A stretch of DNA of 64,000 nt from Fibrobacter sp. (GTDB lineage: Bacteria > Fibrobacterota > Fibrobacteria > Fibrobacterales > Fibrobacteraceae), in NCBI GenBank assembly GCA_024398815.1, contig JAKSIL010000001.1, forward strand, positions 87,238-151,237, written 5' to 3'. Under the pieces are notes generated by a model, which saw only the letters and a program-made list of their open reading frames with translations, was not told where the DNA came from and ran no database searches. This document shows, piece after piece, positions 48,834-57,454 of this stretch. The position numbers and the translations under genes are program-made. Position 1 is the stretch's first letter; each line of letters opens with the position of its first letter.

Positions 48834-51800
48834 TCATCCATTTTCAACGATGGCGATTTCGTCGTCGGTTAGGCCATAGAGGGCATACACCTTCTGGTCA
48901 ATTTCATGGTCGGTGTCTGCGATTTTTTGGGAGAGTTCGTTGCACTCGTTTTTGTAGGTGGTGAATGTTCCCGCCCATTCAATTTTTTGAGATGCAAAAA
49001 CATTGGCCTTGACTTTCTTCAGTTCCGCAAGGAAAGTCTTGAAATCGTATTCATCAATTTTCTCAAGAGTCTGAGTTGTCTTTTCAAAATTAAACTCTGC
49101 CTTGATCGCCGTGAGGAAGTTGTTGCGTTTCTGCTGGAGGGATTTGTTTAAATCCAGTATGGTGTCTGCGAGATATAAAACATCATTTGTTTCATCGTCC
49201 TTTAACAACGAGTCGGGAATGGGAAGTTCATTTAAGTGTGCTTTCTTTACTTGAGCCATGGTTTTTCCTTCTTCTGGATTAATAAATTTTCGATAAAACC
49301 ATGTAATGAATCTTGAATTTAGAACAGCCATCAAAACTTTAAGGTTTAATTTTTGCTCGTCATCTCGCAATACATAAAGATTATCTCTTGCGACAAACTG
49401 CTTGTCATCATACGCGGCGATTATGGAATCACCAGTTTGTCTAATTAATAGTTTTTGTTTCACATCAAATTTTGCAGAATATCTCGGTTCTGCAAGCCAG
49501 TCGCCATAACTAATCCAATAATCGTTATTCCAGTTAATTGCATAACGATTCATCAAGCTACCTCTAATTAGGGGTACAAAAGAGCCGTTTTCTTTAAAAC
49601 TCTTGACGTATGGCTCTTCATCTACGATTTCTTGTGTTTGTTTTGGCAATCCTTTTCCTTTTTGGAAAGGCTTTGTTCCTTGGACAATTTGGCATAAAGT
49701 TCCAAGTTTATTAAGCTTGTTTGTAATTTGCTTTATTGAATCAAATTCTGAACGGGTGTAAATGTTTATTGGAGCACCTTCAGATTGGATAATCTTCTGC
49801 TGTGATAAAGAAGATGTCCATTCTAATCCTCGTTCGCTAATAAAATTCACTTCTATGTTGTTTATCTCTGCCTCTTGAGAATTCAAGGACATTATATATA
49901 CATCTGTTTCTACAGTAGCGTCTTCAAAAACAAAGTATGAGTAGTGATTTAAATTTTTTATTGCGTAATTTCTAAACACAAATTTTCGTATTTCATTGTT
50001 GAAAATTGTTGACAACCATGTATTTGGCATGATATAGCCAGCAAAAGCCTTTTCTCTTGCAAGAGATTTTATCTTTTCAGTAAAAAGTAGATAGCTGTCT
50101 AATTGATAGGATTGGTTTGGGTACTCTTGAAGCAGATGGCTAATATCTCTTTCGCTAAATGTCGCTCCATACGGCGGGTTTCCAATGACCACATCAAAGC
50201 CGCCCTTGGCGAATACTTCTGGGAATTCCTTTTCCCAGTCAAAAGCCTTGTCTCCAGCAACTTCAGGATCGCTAATCAAGCTGTTTCCGCACTTGATATT
50301 GTCATTCAAATTGTTCAGTTTTCTGCCAGGTTGGGCCGTATGTAGCCACAAACTGAGTTTCGCTATTTCCACAGACTCGTCGTTAATGTCTACTCCGTAA
50401 ATGTTCTTCTCAAGGACCTGCGTTTCGATATCGGAGAGTGCCATTTGAACGGCATCGCCTTTTTCGTAAATATGGGCCTTGGCGACATCGATAGCTTTGT
50501 GTTCCGCAATCAGGAACTGCATGGCGGCATTCAGGAAGGCGCCACTTCCGCAGGCGGGGTCGACAATGGTCAAATTAAGCAGCCATTCGCGATAGGCGTC
50601 GAGGGTTTCAATTCTTTTTTTACGAGATGCTGTAGATTGCTTCGCTTCGCTTGCAATGACGTGGGTGGAATCGTCAAAAGATAGCCCCAGTTCGTCTTTT
50701 TTGTTATTGCAAAGTGTTCCGACAGTATTTTCTACGATGTACTTGGTTATGTATGCCGGAGTATAGAAAACGCCATCCTTCTTGCGCTTGGATGTTTTCG
50801 CATCTGTTACAACGCCATTTATTTCGTTCTGGATTTCCTCAATCTCGGAAAGGGAATGTTCAAAAATGTGGCCGAGGATATCTACACTTACATCGCTTTC
50901 GAAATCGTAATTGCTGAGTCTCTGAGAATGCAGCGCCAGCAGGTCGTCATCAATGGCAAGGCTGTTCAGCAATTCGTCTGTCTTAAAAAGCCCTCCATTG
51001 TAGGCGAAAACTTCATAGTCTTTTCCTTTGTATCCCTGGTCCAAATACGTAAAGTACTTTTTGAATCGATCATACAGAGAAACTTCCACATCCAATTCAC
51101 GAAGTTTCTTTACATCTTCGATAATCTTTGCAATCATATTGGGCGGTATGAGGCCGCGGTCTTCAGCAAAGAAAATAAAGAGCAGACGATCCAGCAACTT
51201 TTGTGTTTTGCGGAAAAGGGTCAGTTTGTCGGCTTTGTCGGCATTTTTTTCACAAATATCTTTGAAAAGTTCTCGTTTGAAAACGGAGTAATCCTTGTAC
51301 AAGGCGTTAGTGATACTCTTTTCTTCGCTGACGCTTTCTTCCTTCAATTTCAGCGGAATCTGACTTATAATGTTTTCGTAGGCTAGGCAGAGATAGAGTT
51401 TTTTGAAGTCGTTTTCATTCAAGTTGAATAAATCAAATTCTTCACAATCAACTGCGTCATCTACATAAAAACGGAGTTTTTCAAAATTGCTGATGACGAT
51501 GTAGCGAACGCCTTTGTTGTTGTTCTTGTAACCAAAAGCCTGCGTTTCGATGGCTCGTAAATCTTGAGTTTTGTGATCCTTCAGTTCAATGACTCCGACA
51601 GGACTCCCGTTCACAAGAATCGCGCCGTCCGCCTTGCGGGCATCCTTTGCATTTTTGTATTCTGTAGTGAGATTGAAACTCGGGTCTGGATTGATTGTGT
51701 ATCCCAGAATCTTCACGAATAATTCACGTAAAAAACCTTCCTGGAACTGTTCTTCCTTGCTTGACTTGATGTTCTCTTGTCGCTCAGCATTAAAAAAATA

Positions 51801-51884
51801 GGCTTTGTAGGCTTCGTAACGTGCGCCGACATAATCAGGCTGAGTCTTTAGGTATTTTGCGACAATGGAATTCTGGAAAATCAT
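48834..51884 (-). CDS. Type IIG restriction-modification enzyme (Eco57I-like N6-adenine methylase fused to nuclease)
   Basis: The 1016-residue protein joins a PD-(D/E)xK nuclease (Asp86, Glu100 and Lys102 in DGAIL and GVIELKDHK), a helical connector, a gamma-class N6-adenine methylase with motif I DPACGSGAFLNAA (about 442-454) and motif IV GNPPYG (about 568-573), and a C-terminal target-recognition domain (about 700-930). Residues 408-417 (HVIASEAKQS) come from a dispersed repeat inserted in frame shortly before motif I. The region is visibly AT-richer than neighbours. DUF3800 and a small gene follow in the same direction. Confidence 0.88.
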   Translation of the reverse strand: MIFQNSIVAKYLKTQPDYVGARYEAYKAYFFNAERQENIKSSKEEQFQEGFLRELFVKILGYTINPDPSFNLTTEYKNAKDARKADGAILVNGSPVGVIELKDHKTQDLRAIETQAFGYKNNNKGVRYIVISNFEKLRFYVDDAVDCEEFDLFNLNENDFKKLYLCLAYENIISQIPLKLKEESVSEEKSITNALYKDYSVFKRELFKDICEKNADKADKLTLFRKTQKLLDRLLFIFFAEDRGLIPPNMIAKIIEDVKKLRELDVEVSLYDRFKKYFTYLDQGYKGKDYEVFAYNGGLFKTDELLNSLAIDDDLLALHSQRLSNYDFESDVSVDILGHIFEHSLSEIEEIQNEINGVVTDAKTSKRKKDGVFYTPAYITKYIVENTVGTLCNNKKDELGLSFDDSTHVIASEAKQSTASRKKRIETLDAYREWLLNLTIVDPACGSGAFLNAAMQFLIAEHKAIDVAKAHIYEKGDAVQMALSDIETQVLEKNIYGVDINDESVEIAKLSLWLHTAQPGRKLNNLNDNIKCGNSLISDPEVAGDKAFDWEKEFPEVFAKGGFDVVIGNPPYGATFSERDISHLLQEYPNQSYQLDSYLLFTEKIKSLAREKAFAGYIMPNTWLSTIFNNEIRKFVFRNYAIKNLNHYSYFVFEDATVETDVYIMSLNSQEAEINNIEVNFISERGLEWTSSLSQQKIIQSEGAPINIYTRSEFDSIKQITNKLNKLGTLCQIVQGTKPFQKGKGLPKQTQEIVDEEPYVKSFKENGSFVPLIRGSLMNRYAINWNNDYWISYGDWLAEPRYSAKFDVKQKLLIRQTGDSIIAAYDDKQFVARDNLYVLRDDEQKLNLKVLMAVLNSRFITWFYRKFINPEEGKTMAQVKKAHLNELPIPDSLLKDDETNDVLYLADTILDLNKSLQQKRNNFLTAIKAEFNFEKTTQTLEKIDEYDFKTFLAELKKVKANVFASQKIEWAGTFTTYKNECNELSQKIADTDHEIDQKVYALYGLTDDEIAIVENG
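50635..50660 (-). repeat. Dispersed 'VIASEAKQS' repeat inside the type IIG gene
   Basis: On the minus strand GTCATTGCAAGCGAAGCG followed by AAGCAATC encodes VIASEAKQS. Sequences of this type are common dispersed intergenic repeats in many bacteria; here one copy lies in frame within a coding region between the nuclease and methylase parts. Confidence 0.7.
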
Positions 51885-51890
51885 GCAGAA

Positions 51891-51896
51891 AATATA
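51891..51896 (-). promoter_or_regulatory. Putative -10 element of a leaderless type IIG transcript
   Basis: TATATT on the minus strand ends 6 nt before ATG 51884. Confidence 0.5.
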
Positions 51897-51907
51897 ATAT
51901 CCCTATT

Positions 51908-51923
51908 TGACAGCGAAATGTCA
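51908..51923. promoter_or_regulatory. Inverted repeat near the type IIG promoter
   Basis: TGACA and TGTCA flank GCGAAA, about 12 bp upstream of the TATATT box on the minus strand, a position suited to an operator. Confidence 0.4.
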
Positions 51924-52222
51924 GAATTCAAAAAAAATCCATAAATTCTTAGTTTAAAGGAGGCAAATGAAAATTTGCACGGAAAAATCCGGTTGGTGCA
52001 TTTATAAGCTTCCTCTTGCAAGACTTAATCTTTGAAAGATGCGGTCAACGGGGCTAAGTTCTTTTTTGCGCGGCTGAACGGTGTTTTGAAATCAATGCCG
52101 TCCTCAATTTTTTTTTCAGTTTGCACTTACTTTTCTTCAAAAAGTTAGTTATATTTTGTTCACTAGCACATTTGTGCATTTAGTTTTGTGTTTTTCCCGC
52201 TTGTAACGCAAAGGAGTAAGAG

Positions 52223-53095
52223 ATGGAAAATAGAGCAATCGTCAATTACGACGAGAAAAATGAAATCATCGTGTATCAGCCGGAGGGCGGTGAATTCCAC
52301 ATTGAAGTTCGCCTGGAGAATGAAACCGTGTGGCTTACGCAGGCTCAAATGGCAGAACTGTTTGGAAAAAGTGTTTCTGTTATTTCTAGGCATATCACCA
52401 ATGTGTTTGAGGAACACGAACTTGATGAAAAAGGCAATTTGCATTTTTTGCAAATTGCAAATTCTGACAAGCCGGTCAAATTATTTAGCCTTGACGTCAT
52501 CATTTCCGTTGGCTATCGGGTAAAATCTTTCCAAGGAACTCAATTCCGTCGTTGGGCGAACCAAGTCCTCAAGGAACATTTGCTTAAAGGTTGCTCCGTA
52601 AACCAGCGATTGATTTCTCATGAGAACAAACTTGAAAATCTTGACTCGCGTATGGTCACTCTTGAAAAACAGGTGGACTTTTTCGTGAAGGCGAATCTTC
52701 CACCGAGCGAGGGCTTGTTGAATGCGAAATCCTGGTGGAGCGGATATGAATTCGCAGCGCAGCTGGTGCGTTCCGCAAAAGAGGAAATTGTCATCATCGA
52801 CCCGTATGCCGATGACATTGCGCTCGCGCTTATCGCAAAACATTCACCGAACGTCAAAGGCATCATCTATTCCGCGCATGTAACAAGCCGCTTGAAAGAG
52901 GAAGCAGCAAGGCTCAATCGTGAGTTTCCGATGGTCGAACTCAAAAGTATGCAGAATGTCCACGACCGCTTCATCATCGTTGACGAGACTGTTTACCATA
53001 TCGGCTCCTCGCTCAACGAACTCGGCAAAAAACTGACCGCATTCTCCGTACTGAATTTCGTGACAAAGCCGCAGTTGCTGGAAATGGTGAAATGA
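52223..53095 (+). CDS. RhuM-like DNA-binding protein fused to a phospholipase D-like domain
   Basis: The 290-residue protein has a RhuM-family N-terminus (about 20-130: VWLTQAQMAELFGKSVSVIS, LDVIISVGYRVKSFQGTQFR). A C-terminal PLD-like domain (about 155-285) contains IVIIDPYADD and HDRFIIVDETVYHIGSSLNELGKK in part, the HxK-like motif written H-D-R-F followed by D and GSSLN. RhuM proteins are accessory genes of uncertain role. GGAG lies before ATG 52223. It is divergent from the type IIG gene. Confidence 0.78.
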   Translation: MENRAIVNYDEKNEIIVYQPEGGEFHIEVRLENETVWLTQAQMAELFGKSVSVISRHITNVFEEHELDEKGNLHFLQIANSDKPVKLFSLDVIISVGYRVKSFQGTQFRRWANQVLKEHLLKGCSVNQRLISHENKLENLDSRMVTLEKQVDFFVKANLPPSEGLLNAKSWWSGYEFAAQLVRSAKEEIVIIDPYADDIALALIAKHSPNVKGIIYSAHVTSRLKEEAARLNREFPMVELKSMQNVHDRFIIVDETVYHIGSSLNELGKKLTAFSVLNFVTKPQLLEMVK

Positions 53096-53155
53096 ACCCC
53101 TTGTTGTTGATGCGTGCCTGTGGGGTTGGGGCTTGTGTTGCTGAATGTGCTTTTC

Positions 53156-53161
53156 TATCTT
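53156..53161 (+). promoter_or_regulatory. Putative -10 element of a leaderless TIGR02145 lipoprotein transcript
   Basis: TATCTT ends 7 nt before ATG 53169; the intervening bases TCCTCCT are the opposite of a Shine-Dalgarno sequence. Confidence 0.5.
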
Positions 53162-53168
53162 TCCTCCT

Positions 53169-54449
53169 ATGAAGTGTTTGAGTTTTTGTGCGGCCGTGCT
53201 TGCCGCTAGTCTCTTCTTTATTTCGTGCGATGATTCCACCAGTGCGGATGAATCGTCGGAGCGTAGTGAATCTTCCAAGGTGGATACGGTGTACGTTCGC
53301 GACACGGTCCGGATTGGAGATTCCCTGAATGTACGCGACTCCGTGAGGATAAAGGATTCGCTCGATGTTCGCGATTCCGTCAATGTCCGTGATTCCGTGG
53401 TCGTTCGCGACTCGTTGAATGTTCGCGATTCCCTGAACGTCAAGGATTCCGTCAATGTGCGCGACTCCATCAACATTCGCGATTCCATAAGCATTAAGGA
53501 CTCTGTTCGTATCAAGGATTCCATCAATGTCTTGGATACCATTATCCACGATACTATTCCCAACTGCACGACAGTAAATAATGACGACGGTTCTATCACG
53601 CTCACATGCGGTGACGATACTCAGGTCCTTTACGAGGCTCTTTGTGGTGGGCGTTCCTATGACGCCAAAACGCAGGTCTGCGAGGGCGGCGAGATTAAGG
53701 ATCTTTGCGGGGGCGTTGTTTACGACAAGGAATCCCTTCTTTGCGAAAACGGAACACTCTATACTTATTTCGAGGATTCCCGCGACAGGCAAATTTACAA
53801 GACAATCACTTTGGGCGAACAGACCTGGATGGCCCAGAATCTGAACTTTCGAGTGCAGAACAGTTGGTGCGGCGGTGGCGTTCATGGTACAAGCACTGAA
53901 GGCGACTGCAATGTTTATGGCAGGCTCTACAGTTGGGCGACTGCGATGAATATCGATGCCAAGTTCGATACGACAAAAGTTGAAGGGCAGAATGTCGTCC
54001 AGAAACCTCACCGCGGCGTATGCCCCAACGGCTGGCATATTCCGAGTATCGAAGAATGGAATTCTCTTTATGATTATGTCATGGCACTGAATCCGGACGT
54101 GCCTTACGATGTGCAGATGAAGGCCGACAGCCTTTGGATTAACCATGGCAAAATTGATGGCAGAAAAATTGAAGCTCAGCCGGGGATGAATCTCACGGGA
54201 TTTAACGCACTCCCTGCTGGTTACCGTAGCAGATCGTTCTCAACAGTGACATCCTCCATAGAGAACGGCAACTTCATGAACGAATTTAATTTGACTTACT
54301 TTATTTGTTCTGACGAATTCAGTGCCGGAAGTTTCAGTCAGCAGGCTTTCTACGGCTATCCCTTGAATGGCCATGCCTATATCGTAGCAAACAAGAGCGA
54401 TGGATTCATGAAGATGATGGCATCTTCCGTCCGTTGCATCAAGGATTAA
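53169..54449 (+). CDS. TIGR02145 lipoprotein with a hexapeptide repeat stalk
   Basis: This 426-residue protein has a lipoprotein signal (MKCLSFCAAVLAASLFFISC). Residues about 38-128 consist of about fifteen hexapeptide-like units of the type D-S-h-N/R-h-R/K (DSLNVR, DSVRIK, DSINIR), an 18-bp periodicity that would suit a beta-solenoid or rigid stalk. A Cys-containing middle (LTCGDDTQVLYEALCGG) leads to a TIGR02145 domain (about 200-426: ITLGEQTWMAQNLNF, YGRLYSWATA, CPNGWHIPSIEEWNSL, SSVRCIKD). It is probably exposed at the cell surface. ATG 53169 gives the signal directly. Confidence 0.82.
   Translation: MKCLSFCAAVLAASLFFISCDDSTSADESSERSESSKVDTVYVRDTVRIGDSLNVRDSVRIKDSLDVRDSVNVRDSVVVRDSLNVRDSLNVKDSVNVRDSINIRDSISIKDSVRIKDSINVLDTIIHDTIPNCTTVNNDDGSITLTCGDDTQVLYEALCGGRSYDAKTQVCEGGEIKDLCGGVVYDKESLLCENGTLYTYFEDSRDRQIYKTITLGEQTWMAQNLNFRVQNSWCGGGVHGTSTEGDCNVYGRLYSWATAMNIDAKFDTTKVEGQNVVQKPHRGVCPNGWHIPSIEEWNSLYDYVMALNPDVPYDVQMKADSLWINHGKIDGRKIEAQPGMNLTGFNALPAGYRSRSFSTVTSSIENGNFMNEFNLTYFICSDEFSAGSFSQQAFYGYPLNGHAYIVANKSDGFMKMMASSVRCIKD
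53293..53540 (+). repeat. 18-bp coding repeat (hexapeptide DSVNVR type)
   Basis: Degenerate 18-bp units such as GATTCCGTCAATGTCCGT and GACTCCATCAACATTCGC follow one another. Codon choice varies from unit to unit, so the pattern is kept at protein level rather than by recent duplication. Confidence 0.85.
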
Positions 54450-54480
54450 ATTTTTAGCGAACCGTTTTTAAGGAACGTTT

Positions 54481-55707
54481 TTAGGCGAAAAGTCTGACGA
54501 CGCGCTTGAGGCCCGCTACGAGGCGGTCAATGTCCTGTTCAATCGTGTAGGCGCCGAAAGAGAGGCGGAGCGTTGCGTCGACGCCGAACCTGTCCATGAC
54601 AGGTTGTGCGCAGTGGTGTCCGCTGCGCACGGCGATGTTCTCTTCGTCGAGAATCATCGCGGCGTCGCTCACTGCGATTCCATCGAGCGTAATGCTTAAA
54701 AGCGCTCCGCGTTCCTTCGGGTTCCCGAGGACTTTCACCTGCGGGATTTCTGCGAGTTGCTTCAGGGCGTAGGCGGTAATCTTTTCTTCGTGGGCGCGGA
54801 TGTTCTCGAGGCCCTTCTCGTTCAGCCATTCGATGGCCTTGCCGAGGCCGATGACTTCGGCGATAGCGGGCGTGCCTGCTTCAAAGCGTGCGGGAACGTC
54901 GGCGTAGGTCGTCTTTTCGAACGTGACGTTCTTTATCATTTCGCCGCCGCCGTGCCAAGGGGGCATGCTGTCGAGTACGTCGTACTTTCCGTACAGAACG
55001 CCGATTCCCGTGGGGCCGTAAATCTTGTGTCCGCTGAAGACGAAAAAGTCGCAGTCGAGTTTCTGCACGTCCACCTTGATGTGGCTTGCACTCTGTGCGC
55101 CGTCAATCAGGATTTTTGCTTGCGGGGCGAGTTTGCGTACTGTTGCTACGATTTCTGCAATCGGGTTCACGGTGCCGACGGCGTTGCTCACGTGCGTCAC
55201 GGCGACCATTTTTACTTTATCTGTGAGAAGTGCGGGCAATTTTTCCAGGTCGAGGTCGCCATCGTCCTTGACGGGAATGACCTTAATCTTTGCACCTTTC
55301 ATTTCGGCGACAATCTGCCACGAGACAATGTTCGCGTGGTGTTCGAGTCCGCTGATTAAAATTTCGTCGCCTTCGTTGAAGAACTTGCGCCCATAACTCC
55401 AGGCCACGAGATTGATGCTTTCTGTGGTGCCGCGGGTGAATACGATTTCGTCTTCGCTTTTCGCGTTCAGGAATTTCGCGATGTTCTTGCGGGTCGCTTC
55501 GAACGCCTCGGTAGTGCGTGCGCTCAGGCGGTACACGCCGCGCTTGACTGAACTGTAGTGTTCCCTATAGAAATCGTCCATCGCGTCGATGACGCTTGCT
55601 GGCTTTTGCGTGGTGGCTGTGCTGTCCAAGAAGGCGAGGGGTTTTTGTTCCTTGTCGCCTGCGACGAGCATGGGGAATTCGCTGCGGATTTTTAGAGCAT
55701 CAAACAT
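54481..55707 (-). CDS. sufS: Cysteine desulfurase, SufS/CsdA type
   Basis: The 408-residue pyridoxal-phosphate enzyme removes sulfur from cysteine for Fe-S cluster assembly. Markers are TRGTTESINLVAWSYG (about 90-105), SGLEHHANIVSWQ, the PLP-Lys in FFVFSGHKIYGPTG (about 221-234) and the catalytic-loop Cys in AVRSGHHCAQPVMD (about 358-371). No other suf or isc genes are adjacent. A TAAATT box ends 6 nt before its ATG. Confidence 0.92.
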   Translation of the reverse strand: MFDALKIRSEFPMLVAGDKEQKPLAFLDSTATTQKPASVIDAMDDFYREHYSSVKRGVYRLSARTTEAFEATRKNIAKFLNAKSEDEIVFTRGTTESINLVAWSYGRKFFNEGDEILISGLEHHANIVSWQIVAEMKGAKIKVIPVKDDGDLDLEKLPALLTDKVKMVAVTHVSNAVGTVNPIAEIVATVRKLAPQAKILIDGAQSASHIKVDVQKLDCDFFVFSGHKIYGPTGIGVLYGKYDVLDSMPPWHGGGEMIKNVTFEKTTYADVPARFEAGTPAIAEVIGLGKAIEWLNEKGLENIRAHEEKITAYALKQLAEIPQVKVLGNPKERGALLSITLDGIAVSDAAMILDEENIAVRSGHHCAQPVMDRFGVDATLRLSFGAYTIEQDIDRLVAGLKRVVRLFA

Positions 55708-55713
55708 GTATCA

Positions 55714-55719
55714 AATTTA
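55714..55719 (-). promoter_or_regulatory. Putative -10 element of a leaderless sufS transcript
   Basis: TAAATT on the minus strand ends 6 nt before ATG 55707; no Shine-Dalgarno is visible. Confidence 0.4.
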
Positions 55720-55887
55720 ACAATTTTCAATCGCGGGGCTTGTAAACCAATATTTACCGAGAATCTGTTTTTTATATGTTTTTTTGGCGTAAATCCTCAA
55801 AATGGCCCCTTCTGTAAAATATTGTTTTTAAGGAAAAAAAGCTGTTTTTGATTTCTATATTACGGCTGTTGTGGGAAAGGAGTCGTA

Positions 55888-56859
55888 ATGAATGTTTTGA
55901 AAAGTAGGTATGCGCCGACATGCTCAAGGGATACGTGGATAGAGCGTCAGGCGTTGCTTACAAAAGTTCGTCAGTTTTTTTTGAATAGGGCTGTTCTCGA
56001 GGTTGAGTCTCCGACGTTGTCGAGGGCTGGCGGGACCGATCCACAGCTTGATTATTTTGAAGTTGTTTCTACTCCTTCGCAATACATGATGACGAGTCCG
56101 GAGTTCCACATGAAGCGTTTGCTTGCTGCGGGATTCGGTGATATTTTCCAGATAACGAAGTCTTTCAGGCGTGATGAATACGGCAGTCACCATAATATGG
56201 AATTTTCCATGGTGGAATGGTACCGCGTTGGCATGTCCCAGGAAAAATTGATGGACGAGGTCGAAGCCTTGGTCAGTGAAATTGTTGGGTATCCCATCAA
56301 GGCTCGCCGCACTCGCTGGATTGACGCTTTCAAGAATTATGCCGGTGTCGACCCGTTTTGCAGGGACTTGTCCAATTTTGCCCAGACCTGCGAATTTCAC
56401 GATGTGCCTGTTCCCGAAAGTTATTGCATGATGAGCCGCGAAGACTGGTGGGACTACCTGATGGTGTTCGTGATTGAACCGGCGCTTGCGTCGAACGGTC
56501 CTGAATTCATTTTGGACTATCCTCCTTCGCAGGCGGCTCTTGCCCAAACTTATGTGGACAAGGACGGCCTTACCTGGGCCAAGCGTTTTGAACTCTTTGT
56601 GGGCAAAGTAGAACTTTGCAATGGCTATACCGAATTGACGGATGCCGCAGAACAGCGTCGTCGCTTTAATGCGGATCTTGAAATTCGTAAAAAGATGAAC
56701 AAACCGTTGCCGCCCATTGACGAACGTTTCCTGGCGGCTTTGGATGCTGGCATGCCGGCGTGCTCCGGAGTGGCTCTTGGCCTGGACCGCTTGTTCATGC
56801 TGGCCCTTGGGAAAAAGGAAATATCCGACGTGATTCTTTTCCCGAATCCCATCGCTTAG
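55888..56859 (+). CDS. epmA: EF-P--lysine lysyltransferase (EpmA/GenX)
   Basis: This 323-residue class II aminoacyl-tRNA synthetase paralogue lacks the anticodon domain of LysRS. Motif 2 is FQITKSFRRDEYGSHHNMEFSM (given in parts: ITKSFRRDE, HNMEFSMVEW), and motif 3 is CSGVALGLDRLFMLAL. In other bacteria EpmA attaches beta-lysine to elongation factor P. EpmB and efp are not in the window. AAAGGAG precedes ATG 55888. Confidence 0.9.
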   Translation: MNVLKSRYAPTCSRDTWIERQALLTKVRQFFLNRAVLEVESPTLSRAGGTDPQLDYFEVVSTPSQYMMTSPEFHMKRLLAAGFGDIFQITKSFRRDEYGSHHNMEFSMVEWYRVGMSQEKLMDEVEALVSEIVGYPIKARRTRWIDAFKNYAGVDPFCRDLSNFAQTCEFHDVPVPESYCMMSREDWWDYLMVFVIEPALASNGPEFILDYPPSQAALAQTYVDKDGLTWAKRFELFVGKVELCNGYTELTDAAEQRRRFNADLEIRKKMNKPLPPIDERFLAALDAGMPACSGVALGLDRLFMLALGKKEISDVILFPNPIA

Positions 56860-56885
56860 TTGTTCGCAATCGCTTTGGAACTTTT

Positions 56886-57401
56886 TTATCGCAAAATGCT
56901 TTCGATGGCGTGGCGCATCTTTTTTTCGTTCATGATGCCCGCTTCGATGTATTCAAAATGGTCTTCTGAATCGACAAGGTAGTTGATGGGAATCGCCTGC
57001 GGATTTCCGAGGGCGTTCATGAGGTCGTAATTCCAGTGGACCATGGTCCATTTGATTTTTTGTTCCTTCTTGAACTTGGCTGCGATTCTCAAGTTGTCGT
57101 CTTCGCTTACGGTGATGATTTTCAAACCCCTGTCGGCGTAGTCATGGTGCAATTTTTTCAACGTCGGGATTTCTGCCAGGCACGCGGGGCACCAGCTGGC
57201 GCTCAATACGATTAGCGTCGCCGTTCCCTTTTCTTCGTTGAAGGTCGTTTTCTTGCCGTCGGTCTTTAGCGCTGCGAAATTTGCCACCGTTTTAGGGATT
57301 TCCTGGAACGGCCTTGTACGTTCTGTGTACAGATGGTACGCAAAACACAAAAAAAGGGCCAAACCAACTATGGCGACAATTTTGTAGCTCTTTGACTGCA
57401 T
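56886..57401 (-). CDS. Membrane-anchored TlpA/ResA-like thioredoxin
   Basis: The 171-residue protein has an N-terminal membrane anchor (about 7-23, IVAIVGLALFLCFAYHL) and a thioredoxin-fold domain with the redox motif SASWCPACLAEIP (about 71-83, CPAC). It probably reduces or oxidises periplasmic protein thiols. It is divergent from pilT. Confidence 0.88.
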   Translation of the reverse strand: MQSKSYKIVAIVGLALFLCFAYHLYTERTRPFQEIPKTVANFAALKTDGKKTTFNEEKGTATLIVLSASWCPACLAEIPTLKKLHHDYADRGLKIITVSEDDNLRIAAKFKKEQKIKWTMVHWNYDLMNALGNPQAIPINYLVDSEDHFEYIEAGIMNEKKMRHAIESILR

Positions 57402-57441
57402 GTCTAGTAAGAATTTATGTTTTTTTTTGGCTTGTTTTAAT

Positions 57442-57447
57442 TATATT
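57442..57447 (+). promoter_or_regulatory. Putative -10 element of a leaderless pilT transcript
   Basis: TATATT ends 7 nt before ATG 57455; no Shine-Dalgarno sequence. Confidence 0.5.
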
Positions 57448-57454
57448 CTTGAAT

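Larger units (their letters stand above)
51885..52222. promoter_or_regulatory. Divergent gap between the type IIG gene and the RhuM-PLD gene
   Basis: This 338-bp AT-rich gap holds a TATATT box before the type IIG start, an inverted repeat TGACA-GCGAAA-TGTCA (51908-51923), a strong AAAGGAGG followed by a 22-codon reading frame (51967-52035) of doubtful reality, and a TATATT box (52151-52156) with GCACA-TT-TGTGC (52167-52178) before the RhuM-PLD gene. Confidence 0.55.

Noticed and set aside
51967..52035. 22-codon frame with a perfect AAAGGAGG
   Set aside because: Very short, no promoter or terminator matched to it and no recognisable peptide; kept only as a note in the gap entry.
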